Assembly: GCA_965656185.1 (NCBI GenBank) | Contig: CBFHJH010000004.1 | Span: 117,417 to 181,416, forward strand | DNA length: 64,000 bases | Direction of reading: 5' to 3' | Origin: Croceimicrobium sp965656185 | GTDB taxonomy: Bacteria > Bacteroidota > Bacteroidia > Flavobacteriales > Schleiferiaceae | Notes under the pieces: generated by a model | Told to the model about the DNA's origin: nothing | Database searches by the model: none | Seen by the model: only the letters and a program-made list of their open reading frames with translations | Position numbers and translations under genes: made by a program | In this document: piece after piece, positions 50,726 to 58,830 of the stretch | Layout: every line of letters begins with the position of its first letter | Numbering within the stretch: position 1 is the first letter of the stretch

Positions 50726-52132
50726 TTGCAACACACTTTAGACAACTACATAGGAAACCTTTTATTTTACCACGAATGTGTGGTGGTTCCCGGTTTTGGA
50801 GCCTTCTTAACCCGTAGTTTCTCAGCCGAGATCAACCCGGCTACGCATATGTTGCGTCCGCCTTCCAAGAGGGTGGTCTTTAATGCAAGGATCCAAGATA
50901 ATGATGGCTTATTGGCCCAGCATATTGCCCGCCTAGAAGGTAAATCCTATCGATCTGCTTTAGAAAACATTGAGATCTCGGTTAGGGGGTGGAAAAAAGC
51001 GCTGCGAGCAGGAAGGAAAGTGAACCTTTCTGGTATAGGGCGATTGTTTATGGATGAGAAAGGCAAGTTGCAGTTCAATCCTGCCCATGATGTTAATTAC
51101 GACATCTATTCCTACGGCCTAAACATTTTTAGAGCAAATGCTATGGAGCGCGAGCAAGAGATCAAGCGCGGTGTTACAAAGGCGATCGAAAAGCATCAAA
51201 AAGACACCAAGCGCAGTGGAGTGAAAATTAGCTCTACCCAGAAAAATACTAAGTCTAAAACCAACTGGACTCGTTGGGTAGCCACCTTAGGCCCAGTGGC
51301 CGCTTTATTAGTGGTTGGCGGATATTTCTACGTGAAGAGCCCCAATGGCTTCAGCGATTTATCTGGCACAGTGAGTAGTTACTTTGGTCCAGCCTCCAAT
51401 ATGGATGATAGCAGTGCTACCGATTCTGGCGAACAAAGTGAATCAAGCATCGGCTTTAGCAGTGGCACACGGCTAAATAAAGGTTTTGGTCCAGAGGACG
51501 ACGTTATCTCGGAAAACCCAGCCGAGTACGCTAGCGAAGCCTCGCATGATGCCTTTAAGGAAGAATCCCAATCAGAGACTTCTACTGAAAAAGTGGACGA
51601 AAAGGTACCCGAGGAGAAAGCTAAAAACAGTGCTTTGGAAGACCTCTGGAATCAAGAAAACTTTCATATTCCGGAAAAGCCACTTTACAACGTTAAAAAA
51701 GCTGAAGGAAGCGCCGAAGAGAGCAGTGATGCGGCTCAAAGCCCAAATAATGCTCCACTTCAAAAATCATATGCCAGGGGTTTTGAACCAATAGTAAAAT
51801 CAAAGCCCCTGAATACAGAGCCAAAACCAAAGGCCAAGCCAGAAACTATAACTGCCAATAAGGCCAACTCTACCCAGAATTCAACCGCTTCCCTTCAAAG
51901 CGATATGGCCGAAGTTAAGGCTCAGATCATCGTGGGTGCCTTCTCGAAAGAGCAGAATGCGCAGCGTTACATGCAGAAATTACAGTCCGATGGTTGGGAG
52001 GCTTACACCTATAAGAGTAAAGGTTTGAATAGAGTGGCCATCGGACGCTTTAAGCAGAGTGATCAAGCGATGAACCTGCTCAGTAAGGTGAAGCAAGAAG
52101 TTAATTACCAGGCCTGGGTAAACATCCTTTAA
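50726..52132 (+). CDS. HU-domain/SPOR-domain fusion membrane protein
   Basis: A 468-residue protein with three parts. Residues about 1-130 are an HU-related DNA-binding domain of the Bacteroidota CCDC81 type (YIGNLLFYHECVVVPGFGAFLTR, VNLSGIGRLFMDEKGKLQF). A single transmembrane helix follows (about 175-200: WTRWVATLGPVAALLVVGGYFY), then a long acidic/serine-rich linker and a C-terminal SPOR domain (IIVGAFSKEQNAQRYMQKLQ). SPOR domains bind septal peptidoglycan, so the protein could couple nucleoid and envelope at division. Start is TTG at 50726; the first residues after it (HTLDNYIGNLLFYH) begin the domain directly. Confidence 0.85.
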   Translation: MQHTLDNYIGNLLFYHECVVVPGFGAFLTRSFSAEINPATHMLRPPSKRVVFNARIQDNDGLLAQHIARLEGKSYRSALENIEISVRGWKKALRAGRKVNLSGIGRLFMDEKGKLQFNPAHDVNYDIYSYGLNIFRANAMEREQEIKRGVTKAIEKHQKDTKRSGVKISSTQKNTKSKTNWTRWVATLGPVAALLVVGGYFYVKSPNGFSDLSGTVSSYFGPASNMDDSSATDSGEQSESSIGFSSGTRLNKGFGPEDDVISENPAEYASEASHDAFKEESQSETSTEKVDEKVPEEKAKNSALEDLWNQENFHIPEKPLYNVKKAEGSAEESSDAAQSPNNAPLQKSYARGFEPIVKSKPLNTEPKPKAKPETITANKANSTQNSTASLQSDMAEVKAQIIVGAFSKEQNAQRYMQKLQSDGWEAYTYKSKGLNRVAIGRFKQSDQAMNLLSKVKQEVNYQAWVNIL

Positions 52133-52137
52133 TAACG

Positions 52138-52145
52138 TAGCTTTG
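52138..52145 (+). promoter_or_regulatory. -7 box of the thioesterase gene
   Basis: TAGCTTTG (exact TAnnTTTG), 13 nt before the ATG at 52159. No clear -33 TTG. Confidence 0.45.
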
Positions 52146-52158
52146 CCAAAAATTTGGC

Positions 52159-52695
52159 ATGAAAGCTAAGACTCCAGCGGACTCACTTACGGTAATGACG
52201 GAAATCGTTCTTCCGAACGATACCAATAATCTTAAAAATCTTTTTGGCGGTCAACTTTTGAGTTGGATGGACCGTTGTGCTGCGATTGCCGCACACCGCC
52301 ATTGCCGCAGAATCGTTGTAACTGCGTCGGTAAACAATGTCTCTTTCAATAAAGCCATTCCTCAAGGGGCCATCGTAACCTTGGAAGCCAAGGTATCACG
52401 GGCTTTTAGCTCAAGCATGGAAGTTTTTGTGGATGTTTTTATCGAAGACCAAACCATTTCGGGCAAGAAAAGTAAAGCCAATGAAGCGATCTACACCTTC
52501 GTGGCTGTAGATCAATTAGGCAACCCGATCAATATTCCACAAATCGATCCGCAAACCGAAATCGAAAAAGATCGCTTTAAAGGTGCCCTGCGTAGACGTC
52601 AATTAGCGCTAATTCTTTCGGGAAAAATGAAACCTAGTGAAGCAAGCGAGTTAAAGGCCTTGTTTTTAGGAGAAGACGAAGAAGAGAGTAATTAA
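52159..52695 (+). CDS. Acyl-CoA thioesterase (hotdog fold)
   Basis: A 178-residue hotdog-fold thioesterase of the YciA/BFIT type: NDTNNLKNLFGGQLLSWMDRCAAIAAHRHCRRIVVTASVNNVSFNKAIPQGAIVTLEAKVSRAF. The NxxxxxxGG-type motif, Asp in WMDR and the central helix are as expected. It hydrolyses acyl-CoA to free acid and CoA; chain-length preference is unknown. The last 30 nt overlap the 3' end of the convergent DUF6427 gene. Confidence 0.88.
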   Translation: MKAKTPADSLTVMTEIVLPNDTNNLKNLFGGQLLSWMDRCAAIAAHRHCRRIVVTASVNNVSFNKAIPQGAIVTLEAKVSRAFSSSMEVFVDVFIEDQTISGKKSKANEAIYTFVAVDQLGNPINIPQIDPQTEIEKDRFKGALRRRQLALILSGKMKPSEASELKALFLGEDEEESN

Positions 52696-53619
52696 TATCG
52701 GCGTCAAAGCCAAAGCATCTTTCAACCAGTGGTTCTCCAAGCTCTGTAAGGCACGAGCAGTAAAAAAGGCATAAGGAAACAAACAGAGGCTTAGCCAAAG
52801 CCCTTTGTGTTCCAAGATCAAGACGGCGGCGATTCCTAAAAGTAATAGAAGGAGCCAGAAGCCAAGGCTAGCTTTTTGCTCATTATTATAACGAGCCGAT
52901 TGAGAATATGCCACGAGTAGGCTAATCAATACGTGCAAAGTCAAAGCGCCAAGGCCAAATAATTGCTGAGCCGGCCAGTCTATCATTTGCCAAGTCAGTT
53001 CCGACCATTGACCAAGGCTCTGATCGATCAAGGTCCAATCAAAGAAAAAATCAAGCGCTAAGGCAAAGTAAAGTGTTGCGCCATAGCCCAATAACAAAGC
53101 GCCAAAACTCTGTAAACTTAGCCCTCCAAAAAACAAGCTGAGTAATAAAGGAATACTTAGGAGGTAGACCGCTTCAGATTCAAAGAAAGATAGCAGTCCC
53201 ACTAAAAAAGCCGCTAAAAAATTAAGTCGGCTTAAGTCGATCTTTGGTAAGGTAACTCTTCGCGCTATACTAATTAGCAAGAGCAATAAAGGTAACGACA
53301 AGAGATAGGCGCTAAAAGACCAGTAGACGTAAAGCAGGTTTGCGCCTAAAAAAAAGTACAAGAAGTAATAATAGTTTCCCGCGAAAACGTGCTGATCATT
53401 TTGCCACTCATTAAAGGCAAAGGCACTACCCACCGTAAAAAGAAGGAAAATCAGATAGAATCCCAAAGGGCCTAGGTTGTGCCAACTTAGATCGGTATAG
53501 GGTAACCATGCCATTAGATGAGGGGGCGCCCACCAAAAAGCAAATGAGAGAAGCAAACAAAGACCGAGCGCATTTACTAGACTGCGCAGTCCGATATTAT
53601 TGAAGAGTCTTGCGAACAT
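52666..53619 (-). CDS. DUF6427-family membrane protein
   Basis: A 317-residue integral membrane protein with about ten hydrophobic helices rich in Leu/Phe (SLPLLLLLISIARRV, FLVGLLSFFESEAVYLLSIPLLLSLFF, GFWLLLLLLGIAAVLIL). The best family match by context and content is DUF6427, which in flavobacteria lies beside a tiny DUF6341 protein and purD, exactly as here. No function is known. Its 3' end overlaps the thioesterase gene by 30 nt. Confidence 0.7.
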   Translation of the reverse strand: MFARLFNNIGLRSLVNALGLCLLLSFAFWWAPPHLMAWLPYTDLSWHNLGPLGFYLIFLLFTVGSAFAFNEWQNDQHVFAGNYYYFLYFFLGANLLYVYWSFSAYLLSLPLLLLLISIARRVTLPKIDLSRLNFLAAFLVGLLSFFESEAVYLLSIPLLLSLFFGGLSLQSFGALLLGYGATLYFALALDFFFDWTLIDQSLGQWSELTWQMIDWPAQQLFGLGALTLHVLISLLVAYSQSARYNNEQKASLGFWLLLLLLGIAAVLILEHKGLWLSLCLFPYAFFTARALQSLENHWLKDALALTPILITLFFVFS

Positions 53620-53660
53620 CCCGGCTTTTTAGCTACTTTTGGAACCTTAAATAATTAGCT

Positions 53661-53831
53661 ATGCAATTTAAGGATCTTGTTTACGCTTTAGGAGATTTTT
53701 TCACTTGGACTTTCGGCTTGTTAACCGCGGCTGAGAATCTTCCTAATATTTTCTTCTCATTAGTTATCGCTGTTCTTTTCTTGTACTGGATGAGAGAAAT
53801 GGCCGGTCACGCCAAGCGCGGAGAAAAATAA
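53661..53831 (+). CDS. DUF6341-like 56-residue membrane protein
   Basis: A short ORF with ATG at 53661 and TAA at 53829. The peptide starts MQFKDLVYALGDFFTWTFGL, continues with a single hydrophobic helix (NIFFSLVIAVLFLYWMREM), and ends with a basic tail (GHAKRGEK). This resembles DUF6341, a small conserved membrane protein that lies next to DUF6427 and purD in flavobacteria. It is divergent from the DUF6427 gene, 41 nt away, and ends 3 nt before the convergent purD stop. Function unknown. Confidence 0.78.
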   Translation: MQFKDLVYALGDFFTWTFGLLTAAENLPNIFFSLVIAVLFLYWMREMAGHAKRGEK

Positions 53832-53834
53832 TCT

Positions 53835-55103
53835 CTAAAGGTCAAAACCAATATCACTGCGGTATTGGATTCCTTCGTAACAAATGGTTTTAGCCGCTGC
53901 ATAGCTTTTGCTAAGGGCGGCTTCTTTTGTTTCTCCCCTTCCGCTCATAGCGATTACACGTCCGCCATTGGTCAGGACTTTTTCACCCTCTAGTTTGGTG
54001 CCCGCGTGAAAAACGATCGCTTGGTCTACATCCGCCAAACCGGTAATTACTTTCCCTTTGGGATAAGATCCGGGATAGCCTTCCGAAACGACCATCACTG
54101 TGGTGCAATAATCTTCGGTCTCTTTCAATTCTTCTTGGTCGAGGGTCCCTTCAGCCGCAGCTTTTAAATGCCCTAAAAGGTCGCTAGCCAAACGCGGCAT
54201 TACCACTTCTGTTTCCGGGTCTCCCATCCTAACATTGTATTCGATCACCTTGGGTTCGTCGCCCACTTTGATCAGACCAAAGAACACAAAACCAAGGTAG
54301 TGGTATTCTTCAGCGGCTAAACCTTTAATGGTTGGGGCCACGATCTGCTCCTCTACCTTTCGCATAAGATCATCATCAACAAAACTCACAGGAGAAACAG
54401 CCCCCATTCCGCCCGTATTAGGGCCGGTATCGCCTTCACCTATACGCTTGTAATCTTTTGCTACTGGGAGAATATGGTAAGACTTACCATCGGTCAAGGC
54501 AAAGACCGAAAACTCGATCCCATCTAAAAACTCCTCGATCACCAAGGTCTTGCTAGCCTCACCAAACTTTCCTCCTAACATTTCCGCTACCTGGCTTTTT
54601 GCCTCGGCTAAGTCATCAATGATCAAAACCCCTTTGCCAGCAGCCAAACCATCGGCCTTGAGCACATAAGGAGGCTGCAGGCTTTCTAAAAATTCTTGGG
54701 CCACCGGGATTTGGTCCGAATTAAAGCTCTGGTAGGCCGCGGTAGGAATATTGTATTTGGCCATGAATTCTTTCGCGAATTTCTTGGAGCCCTCTAATTC
54801 GGCCGCTTGTTGGTCTGGTCCAATGATGTGCACCTTACTCAAACTGGGATCATTCTTAAAGAAATCTACGATTCCCGCCACTAAAGGTGCCTCAGGTCCC
54901 ACTACTACCATATCGATCTTCTCGTCTAGCACCAGTGCTCTTAGCCCGGCAAAATCTTCTGGTGAAAGAGCTACATTGATTGCAAAGCTTGCCGTTCCGG
55001 CATTTCCAGGAGCTAGGTATACCTTCTCACAGTCAGCGCTTTGGGCTATTTTCCATGCTATTGCGTGCTCACGGCCTCCGCCGCCTAAAACCAATACTTT
55101 CAT
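53835..55103 (-). CDS. purD: Phosphoribosylamine-glycine ligase (GAR synthetase)
   Basis: A 422-residue ATP-grasp enzyme of purine synthesis. It starts MKVLVLGGGGREHAIAWKIAQS and contains GPEAPLVAGIVDFF, PYVLKADGLAAGKGVLI, TLVIEEFLDGIEFSVFAL, GPNTGGMGAVSPVSF and NVRMGDPETEVVMPRL, the metal/ATP-binding motif. Length is typical. It converges on the DUF6341 gene with 3 nt between stops. No other pur genes of the early pathway are adjacent. Confidence 0.97.
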   Translation of the reverse strand: MKVLVLGGGGREHAIAWKIAQSADCEKVYLAPGNAGTASFAINVALSPEDFAGLRALVLDEKIDMVVVGPEAPLVAGIVDFFKNDPSLSKVHIIGPDQQAAELEGSKKFAKEFMAKYNIPTAAYQSFNSDQIPVAQEFLESLQPPYVLKADGLAAGKGVLIIDDLAEAKSQVAEMLGGKFGEASKTLVIEEFLDGIEFSVFALTDGKSYHILPVAKDYKRIGEGDTGPNTGGMGAVSPVSFVDDDLMRKVEEQIVAPTIKGLAAEEYHYLGFVFFGLIKVGDEPKVIEYNVRMGDPETEVVMPRLASDLLGHLKAAAEGTLDQEELKETEDYCTTVMVVSEGYPGSYPKGKVITGLADVDQAIVFHAGTKLEGEKVLTNGGRVIAMSGRGETKEAALSKSYAAAKTICYEGIQYRSDIGFDL

Positions 55104-55219
55104 CCAAAAAAATTTAAGCGGTAAAATTAAAATTTAATTCTGGGTCAAAGCCTTTTAGGCCTTCGAGATTAAAGCCAGGAACAAGATATTTTGGGCTAGG
55201 TGCAGATTAAAATAAAAGC

Positions 55220-55227
55220 TACTTTTG
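55220..55227 (+). promoter_or_regulatory. -7 box of gdhA
   Basis: TACTTTTG (exact TAnnTTTG), 23 nt before the ATG at 55251. No TTG is at the canonical -33 distance. Confidence 0.45.
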
Positions 55228-55250
55228 TGGCCTAATTAATTGCATAATCT

Positions 55251-56606
55251 ATGTCTGCAAATTTCACCTCTCAAATCAACGCGTTCATGGATATGGTTAA
55301 GGCCAAGAATGGTCATGAACCAGAGTTTCTTCAAGCTGTTGAAGAAGTTGCCGAAGCGATCATCCCCTTCGTGCAAGAACATCCTAAGTATGATAATGCG
55401 AAGATTCTTGAACGTATCGTTGAACCAGAACGTGTGATCATGTTCCGCGTGCCATGGTTAGACGATCAAGGGAAACCTCAAATCAACCGTGGTTACCGCG
55501 TAGAATTTAACTCTGCAATCGGACCTTATAAAGGCGGACTCCGTTTCCACCCCTCGGTTAACCTATCGATCCTTAAATTTCTGGGATTCGAACAGATCTT
55601 TAAAAACTCCCTAACCACTCTACCTATCGGTGGCGGTAAAGGTGGATCTGATTTCGACCCCAAAGGAAAATCCGATAACGAAGTAATGCGTTTTTGCCAG
55701 TCTTTCATGACCGAGCTGCAACGTCATATTGGTCCCGACACCGATGTGCCAGCTGGTGATATCGGCGTGGGCGGTCGCGAGATCGGTTACATGTTTGGCC
55801 AGTACAAGCGATTAAGAAATGAGTTTACCGGTGTTCTTACCGGCAAGGGTATAAACTGGGGAGGATCACTGATTCGTCCCGAAGCTACCGGTTATGGTGC
55901 AGTATACTTTACCGTAGAAATGCTTAAAACCAAAGGCGAAACCCTTAAGGGTAAGCGTGTGGCCATCTCCGGTTCAGGGAATGTAGCGCAATTTGCTTGT
56001 CAGAAAGTACAGCAATTAGGCGGTACCGTGGTTAGTCTATCCGACTCTTCTGGACATATTTACGCCGAAAATGGCATCAACGAAGAAATTTTAAACTTCG
56101 TGATGGAATTGAAAAACGTGCGTCGTGGTCGCATCCATGAGGTAGCAGATAAATTCGATGGTGTTAATTTCCATGCCGGCGAACGTCCTTGGAGCCATAA
56201 AGTAGACATCGCTTTGCCTTGTGCTACTCAAAACGAACTGGATGGCGATGACGCCAAGAAACTCTTATCGAATGGCGTAATGGCCGTTTCGGAAGGAGCA
56301 AACATGCCTAGCACACCTGAAGCGATCCATGCCTTCCACGAAGCCAAGATCCTTTTTGCCCCGGGTAAAGCTTCTAATGCCGGTGGTGTTGCCACTTCGG
56401 CTTTAGAGATGGCTCAAAATAGCCAACGTTTAAACTGGACCGCCGAAGAAGTAGATTCTAAATTACGTGAGATCATGACCAATATTCACGATAACGCTCG
56501 TCAGTATGGTACTGATGCCGATGGTTTTGTTGATTACGTAAAAGGCGCCAACATTGCCGGCTTTGTAAAAGTAGCCGACGCTATGATAGACCAAGGTTTA
56601 GTTTAA
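55251..56606 (+). CDS. gdhA: Glutamate dehydrogenase, NADP-type length
   Basis: A 451-residue hexameric-type glutamate dehydrogenase, interconverting glutamate and 2-oxoglutarate plus ammonia. Catalytic region: GGLRFHPSVNLSILKFLGFEQ with KNSLTTLPIGGGKGGSDFDPKGKS, then DTDVPAGDIGVGGREIGYMFGQYKR. The dinucleotide fold is RVAISGSGNVAQF. LDGDDAKKLLSNGVMAVSEGANMPST and FAPGKASNAGGVATSALEMAQN are typical of the 450-residue NADP-linked type. Monocistronic; a strong terminator follows. Confidence 0.97.
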   Translation: MSANFTSQINAFMDMVKAKNGHEPEFLQAVEEVAEAIIPFVQEHPKYDNAKILERIVEPERVIMFRVPWLDDQGKPQINRGYRVEFNSAIGPYKGGLRFHPSVNLSILKFLGFEQIFKNSLTTLPIGGGKGGSDFDPKGKSDNEVMRFCQSFMTELQRHIGPDTDVPAGDIGVGGREIGYMFGQYKRLRNEFTGVLTGKGINWGGSLIRPEATGYGAVYFTVEMLKTKGETLKGKRVAISGSGNVAQFACQKVQQLGGTVVSLSDSSGHIYAENGINEEILNFVMELKNVRRGRIHEVADKFDGVNFHAGERPWSHKVDIALPCATQNELDGDDAKKLLSNGVMAVSEGANMPSTPEAIHAFHEAKILFAPGKASNAGGVATSALEMAQNSQRLNWTAEEVDSKLREIMTNIHDNARQYGTDADGFVDYVKGANIAGFVKVADAMIDQGLV

Positions 56607-56628
56607 AACCTTCTTCTTATAATTGAAT

Positions 56629-56657
56629 AGCCCCTCCAATGTGAGGGGCTTTTTTTT
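56629..56657. terminator. Terminator after gdhA
   Basis: AGCCCCTC (56629-56636) pairs with GAGGGGCT (56643-56650), loop CAATGT, followed by a T run. It lies between convergent gdhA and the minus-strand barrel lipoprotein gene, and the stem serves both. Confidence 0.88.
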
Positions 56658-56659
56658 AC

Positions 56660-57514
56660 CTAAAATTTAAAACGGTAACCGGCCACTAGATTCATGTCGA
56701 AGGGACCACCCACCGGCAAAAAGGATAGACTTATCGTGCCAAAATTAACTCGGGCATAAAAGTTCTTAATATTAAAGCCTGCGTGTAAACTACCACTGAA
56801 AAGGTAATTAGACCAGGAGCCAATATCATCCTGACTATAATGGGATAAACCGCCAATCCCGAAAACCAAGCCATAGTCCATATAATCGAAAATCACCTCC
56901 GTATAAAAGTGAGCACTTAAAAAGTCGGAGGCGCTAGGGGTTACCTGATATTCACTGTTGTAAAATAAATTATAGCCTCGGCTGCTATCGATCGCTACCT
57001 GGCGGTATTCTCCATAAGCTCCACTTTCTCTGGCATAGCAAACTTGGGCGTTAAACACGCGCCATGTAATTCTCGACCTATCCGCATCATAGTTAAGGTC
57101 GAAGCCAAAGTTTAAACGCCCTCCGTAACCTTGAAAGCGATTGCGACGTTGCTGCCCATATAGTAAGGCCTCTTCTGGACCAATAGAGCGACCTGAGTAG
57201 CTAAAGGCACTAATACCTCCACTAATCCCTGCGGGTGATCCGGCTTGCAGTCTCTTCGCAAAACTGACTCCTGCCTCGCCAAAGTAAGACCGCAAATTCA
57301 CGTCATTTAGCAGGTCGCGATCTTCGGCAAAAGGGGGGTCTACATCATAAAAAGACACTCCACCAGAAACGGGAACCATGATTTTAGTCCCTTCCTCAGG
57401 AGCTATGGGTTTTTCGAGTGAGGTGGCCGCGATAGAATGGGCCGAGTGTGGAATGGTAACGCAAGCGCTGCTTAACAATAAAAGGAAAGTAAAAAGCAGA
57501 ATAGGTTTCTTCAT
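56660..57514 (-). CDS. Outer-membrane beta-barrel lipoprotein of unknown function
   Basis: A 284-residue protein with a lipoprotein signal peptide (MKKPILLFTFLLLLSSAC, lipobox SSAC). The remainder is rich in alternating aromatic/small residues (GYGGRLNFGFDLNYD, YMDYGLVFGIGGLSHYS, AGFNIKNFYARVNFGTISLSFLPVGG) and ends LVAGYRFKF, a typical last barrel strand. I recognise no named family. It starts 35 nt from the left border of a structured intergenic element and is divergent from the GH16-like gene. Confidence 0.65.
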   Translation of the reverse strand: MKKPILLFTFLLLLSSACVTIPHSAHSIAATSLEKPIAPEEGTKIMVPVSGGVSFYDVDPPFAEDRDLLNDVNLRSYFGEAGVSFAKRLQAGSPAGISGGISAFSYSGRSIGPEEALLYGQQRRNRFQGYGGRLNFGFDLNYDADRSRITWRVFNAQVCYARESGAYGEYRQVAIDSSRGYNLFYNSEYQVTPSASDFLSAHFYTEVIFDYMDYGLVFGIGGLSHYSQDDIGSWSNYLFSGSLHAGFNIKNFYARVNFGTISLSFLPVGGPFDMNLVAGYRFKF

Positions 57515-57548
57515 TTCATCAATGACTAAAATTTTTAATGGTGCTAAT

Positions 57549-57694
57549 TTAGGGCATTTACGGGCTATCCACTACAAATCCGTTTAGCTTCTGCCCGGCT
57601 TGGCCAAGCCTTGCGCGGGCTTCCTCTGTACGCCTGCTCATGGCTGGCCCGTCGGCATCAGCTAATCCGGGTTTTTCGTTCCTATCCCTAATGC
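57549..57694 (-). repeat. Structured intergenic element resembling a dispersed flavobacterial repeat
   Basis: About 146 bp, GC-richer than its flanks, between two divergent genes. Terminal TTAGGG (57549-57554) is complementary to CCCTAA (57686-57691). Read on the minus strand it starts TTAGGGATAGGAACGAAAAA and ends TAGTGGATAGCCCG; both ends show degenerate GGATnGnAGnGGAnAnCC-like wording. Inside are a perfect 14-bp palindrome GGCTTGGCCAAGCC (57597-57610) and facing GCCCG/CGGGC arms. I recall similar elements scattered through flavobacterial genomes and possibly the Flavo-1 RNA; the name is not certain. Only one copy is in the window. Confidence 0.5.
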
Positions 57695-57715
57695 AAATTT
57701 TTGCACCTTAGTGAA

Positions 57716-58534
57716 GTGAAATGCCCTAGAGCTTTATACGGACTCCTTGGTCTCGGCCTGGCCCTTTCGGCCTGTCGCAGTGGGGCGGTCTTACAGGAAG
57801 GCCAAGCCCAAATTTCCTTTGCCGAACGGCAATGGGCCGTCAAAGGGGGTGACTTTAAGCGTGGTCCTGGGAATAATTTCTTTGGTCAGTCTAAACAGAG
57901 TATTTACCGTGATTGGCGTGGACACCTACACTTGCGTTTGCATCAAGCAAGAGATAGGGTCTACTGCGTGGAGATCAATAGCCTAGATACACTCGGTTAT
58001 GGTCGCTATCAATTTACCCTGGAAAGCGATTTTCAACAATTTGAATCCAATATGGTCTTAGGCCTTTTCACCTGGGATCATTCCAGTTTCGAAACGCAGG
58101 CTAATAGCGAGGTAGACATAGAGTTTTCGAAGTGGGGTTTTCCGCTTGCCGCCAGTCTGCTGCACTATTCGGTTCATCCGGTGGCTTTAGAGCGGTTGCA
58201 CCAAGAACGTAGCTACTCCTCTCATTTGAGCCCTTCCGCTTTAAGCGGCATTAGTACCCATATTATCGAGTGGCGCGATACTTCGGTTAGCTTCGCAAGC
58301 TACCGAGGAGCAAAGCCCATCAAGGAAAATTTGGTAGATCGATTCCACTACAGTTTTAAGAATCCGCTCCGGCAGAAATCGGTTGGGGGAAAACGATCAT
58401 CGGCCATAACCGTTCCTAAACCTGGCTTAGGAGTTCAAGCTCACGTGAATTTTTGGCTTTTAGGCCCACAAAAAGAATTGGATGGTGATTCGCCAGAAGT
58501 AATAATCCGCGATTTTCGCTTTGAGGCTTTTTAA
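57716..58534 (+). CDS. GH16-like (concanavalin A-fold) lipoprotein
   Basis: About 272 residues from the GTG at 57716 (TTG at 57701 is the alternative). The signal peptide MKCPRALYGLLGLGLALSAC has a lipobox. The glycoside-hydrolase-16-like core shows GRYQFTLESDF, MVLGLFTWD and the catalytic-type SEVDIEFSKWG (E-V-D-I-E), as in beta-glucanases/carrageenases, and a C-terminal RDFRFEAF strand. It could be an active glycan hydrolase or only a carbohydrate-binding fold. Beta-jelly-roll length fits. Convergent with gatC, whose stop it overlaps by 4 nt. Confidence 0.72.
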   Translation: MKCPRALYGLLGLGLALSACRSGAVLQEGQAQISFAERQWAVKGGDFKRGPGNNFFGQSKQSIYRDWRGHLHLRLHQARDRVYCVEINSLDTLGYGRYQFTLESDFQQFESNMVLGLFTWDHSSFETQANSEVDIEFSKWGFPLAASLLHYSVHPVALERLHQERSYSSHLSPSALSGISTHIIEWRDTSVSFASYRGAKPIKENLVDRFHYSFKNPLRQKSVGGKRSSAITVPKPGLGVQAHVNFWLLGPQKELDGDSPEVIIRDFRFEAF

Positions 58535-58830
58535 TCCTCTTCGCGCTTCAAGACCTTAGGCACCCGGAAGTAATCCGTGTCCTTATCTGGAGCATTCTTT
58601 AAGGCCTCGTCTTTAGTGATCGTTTGCTCCACCTCATCTTTACGAAGCACATTGCGTTCATCGCTCATGTAGATCAAGGGCTCAACTCCTTCCAAGTCTA
58701 GTTCGCTGATCTTATCCACAAAGCCCAAGATCTTATCCATATCCTGCTGCATCGATGCGATCTCTTCCGCACTAAACTGCAAACGCGCTAAATGCGCCAA
58801 TTTCTCTACCTCTTCCTTGGAAATTTTCAT
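58531..58830 (-). CDS. gatC: Asp-tRNA(Asn)/Glu-tRNA(Gln) amidotransferase subunit C
   Basis: A 99-residue GatC beginning MKISKEEVEKLAHLARLQFSAEEIASM, with EPLIYMSDERNVLRKDEVEQ and a C-terminal DYFRVPKVLKR, all typical. GatC stabilises the GatAB complex that makes Gln-tRNA(Gln)/Asn-tRNA(Asn). A longer frame opens at 58875, but 58830 is the family start. Its ATG overlaps the plsC stop (ATGA), so the pair is translationally coupled. gatA and gatB are not in the window. Confidence 0.94.
   Translation of the reverse strand: MKISKEEVEKLAHLARLQFSAEEIASMQQDMDKILGFVDKISELDLEGVEPLIYMSDERNVLRKDEVEQTITKDEALKNAPDKDTDYFRVPKVLKREED

Noticed and set aside
57565..57690. Protein-like minus-strand reading (contains ADADGPAMSRRTEEARAR) in the intergenic element
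   Set aside because: There is no start codon at the beginning, a stop lies just upstream, and terminal complementarity and palindromes fit a structural element better than a coding one.
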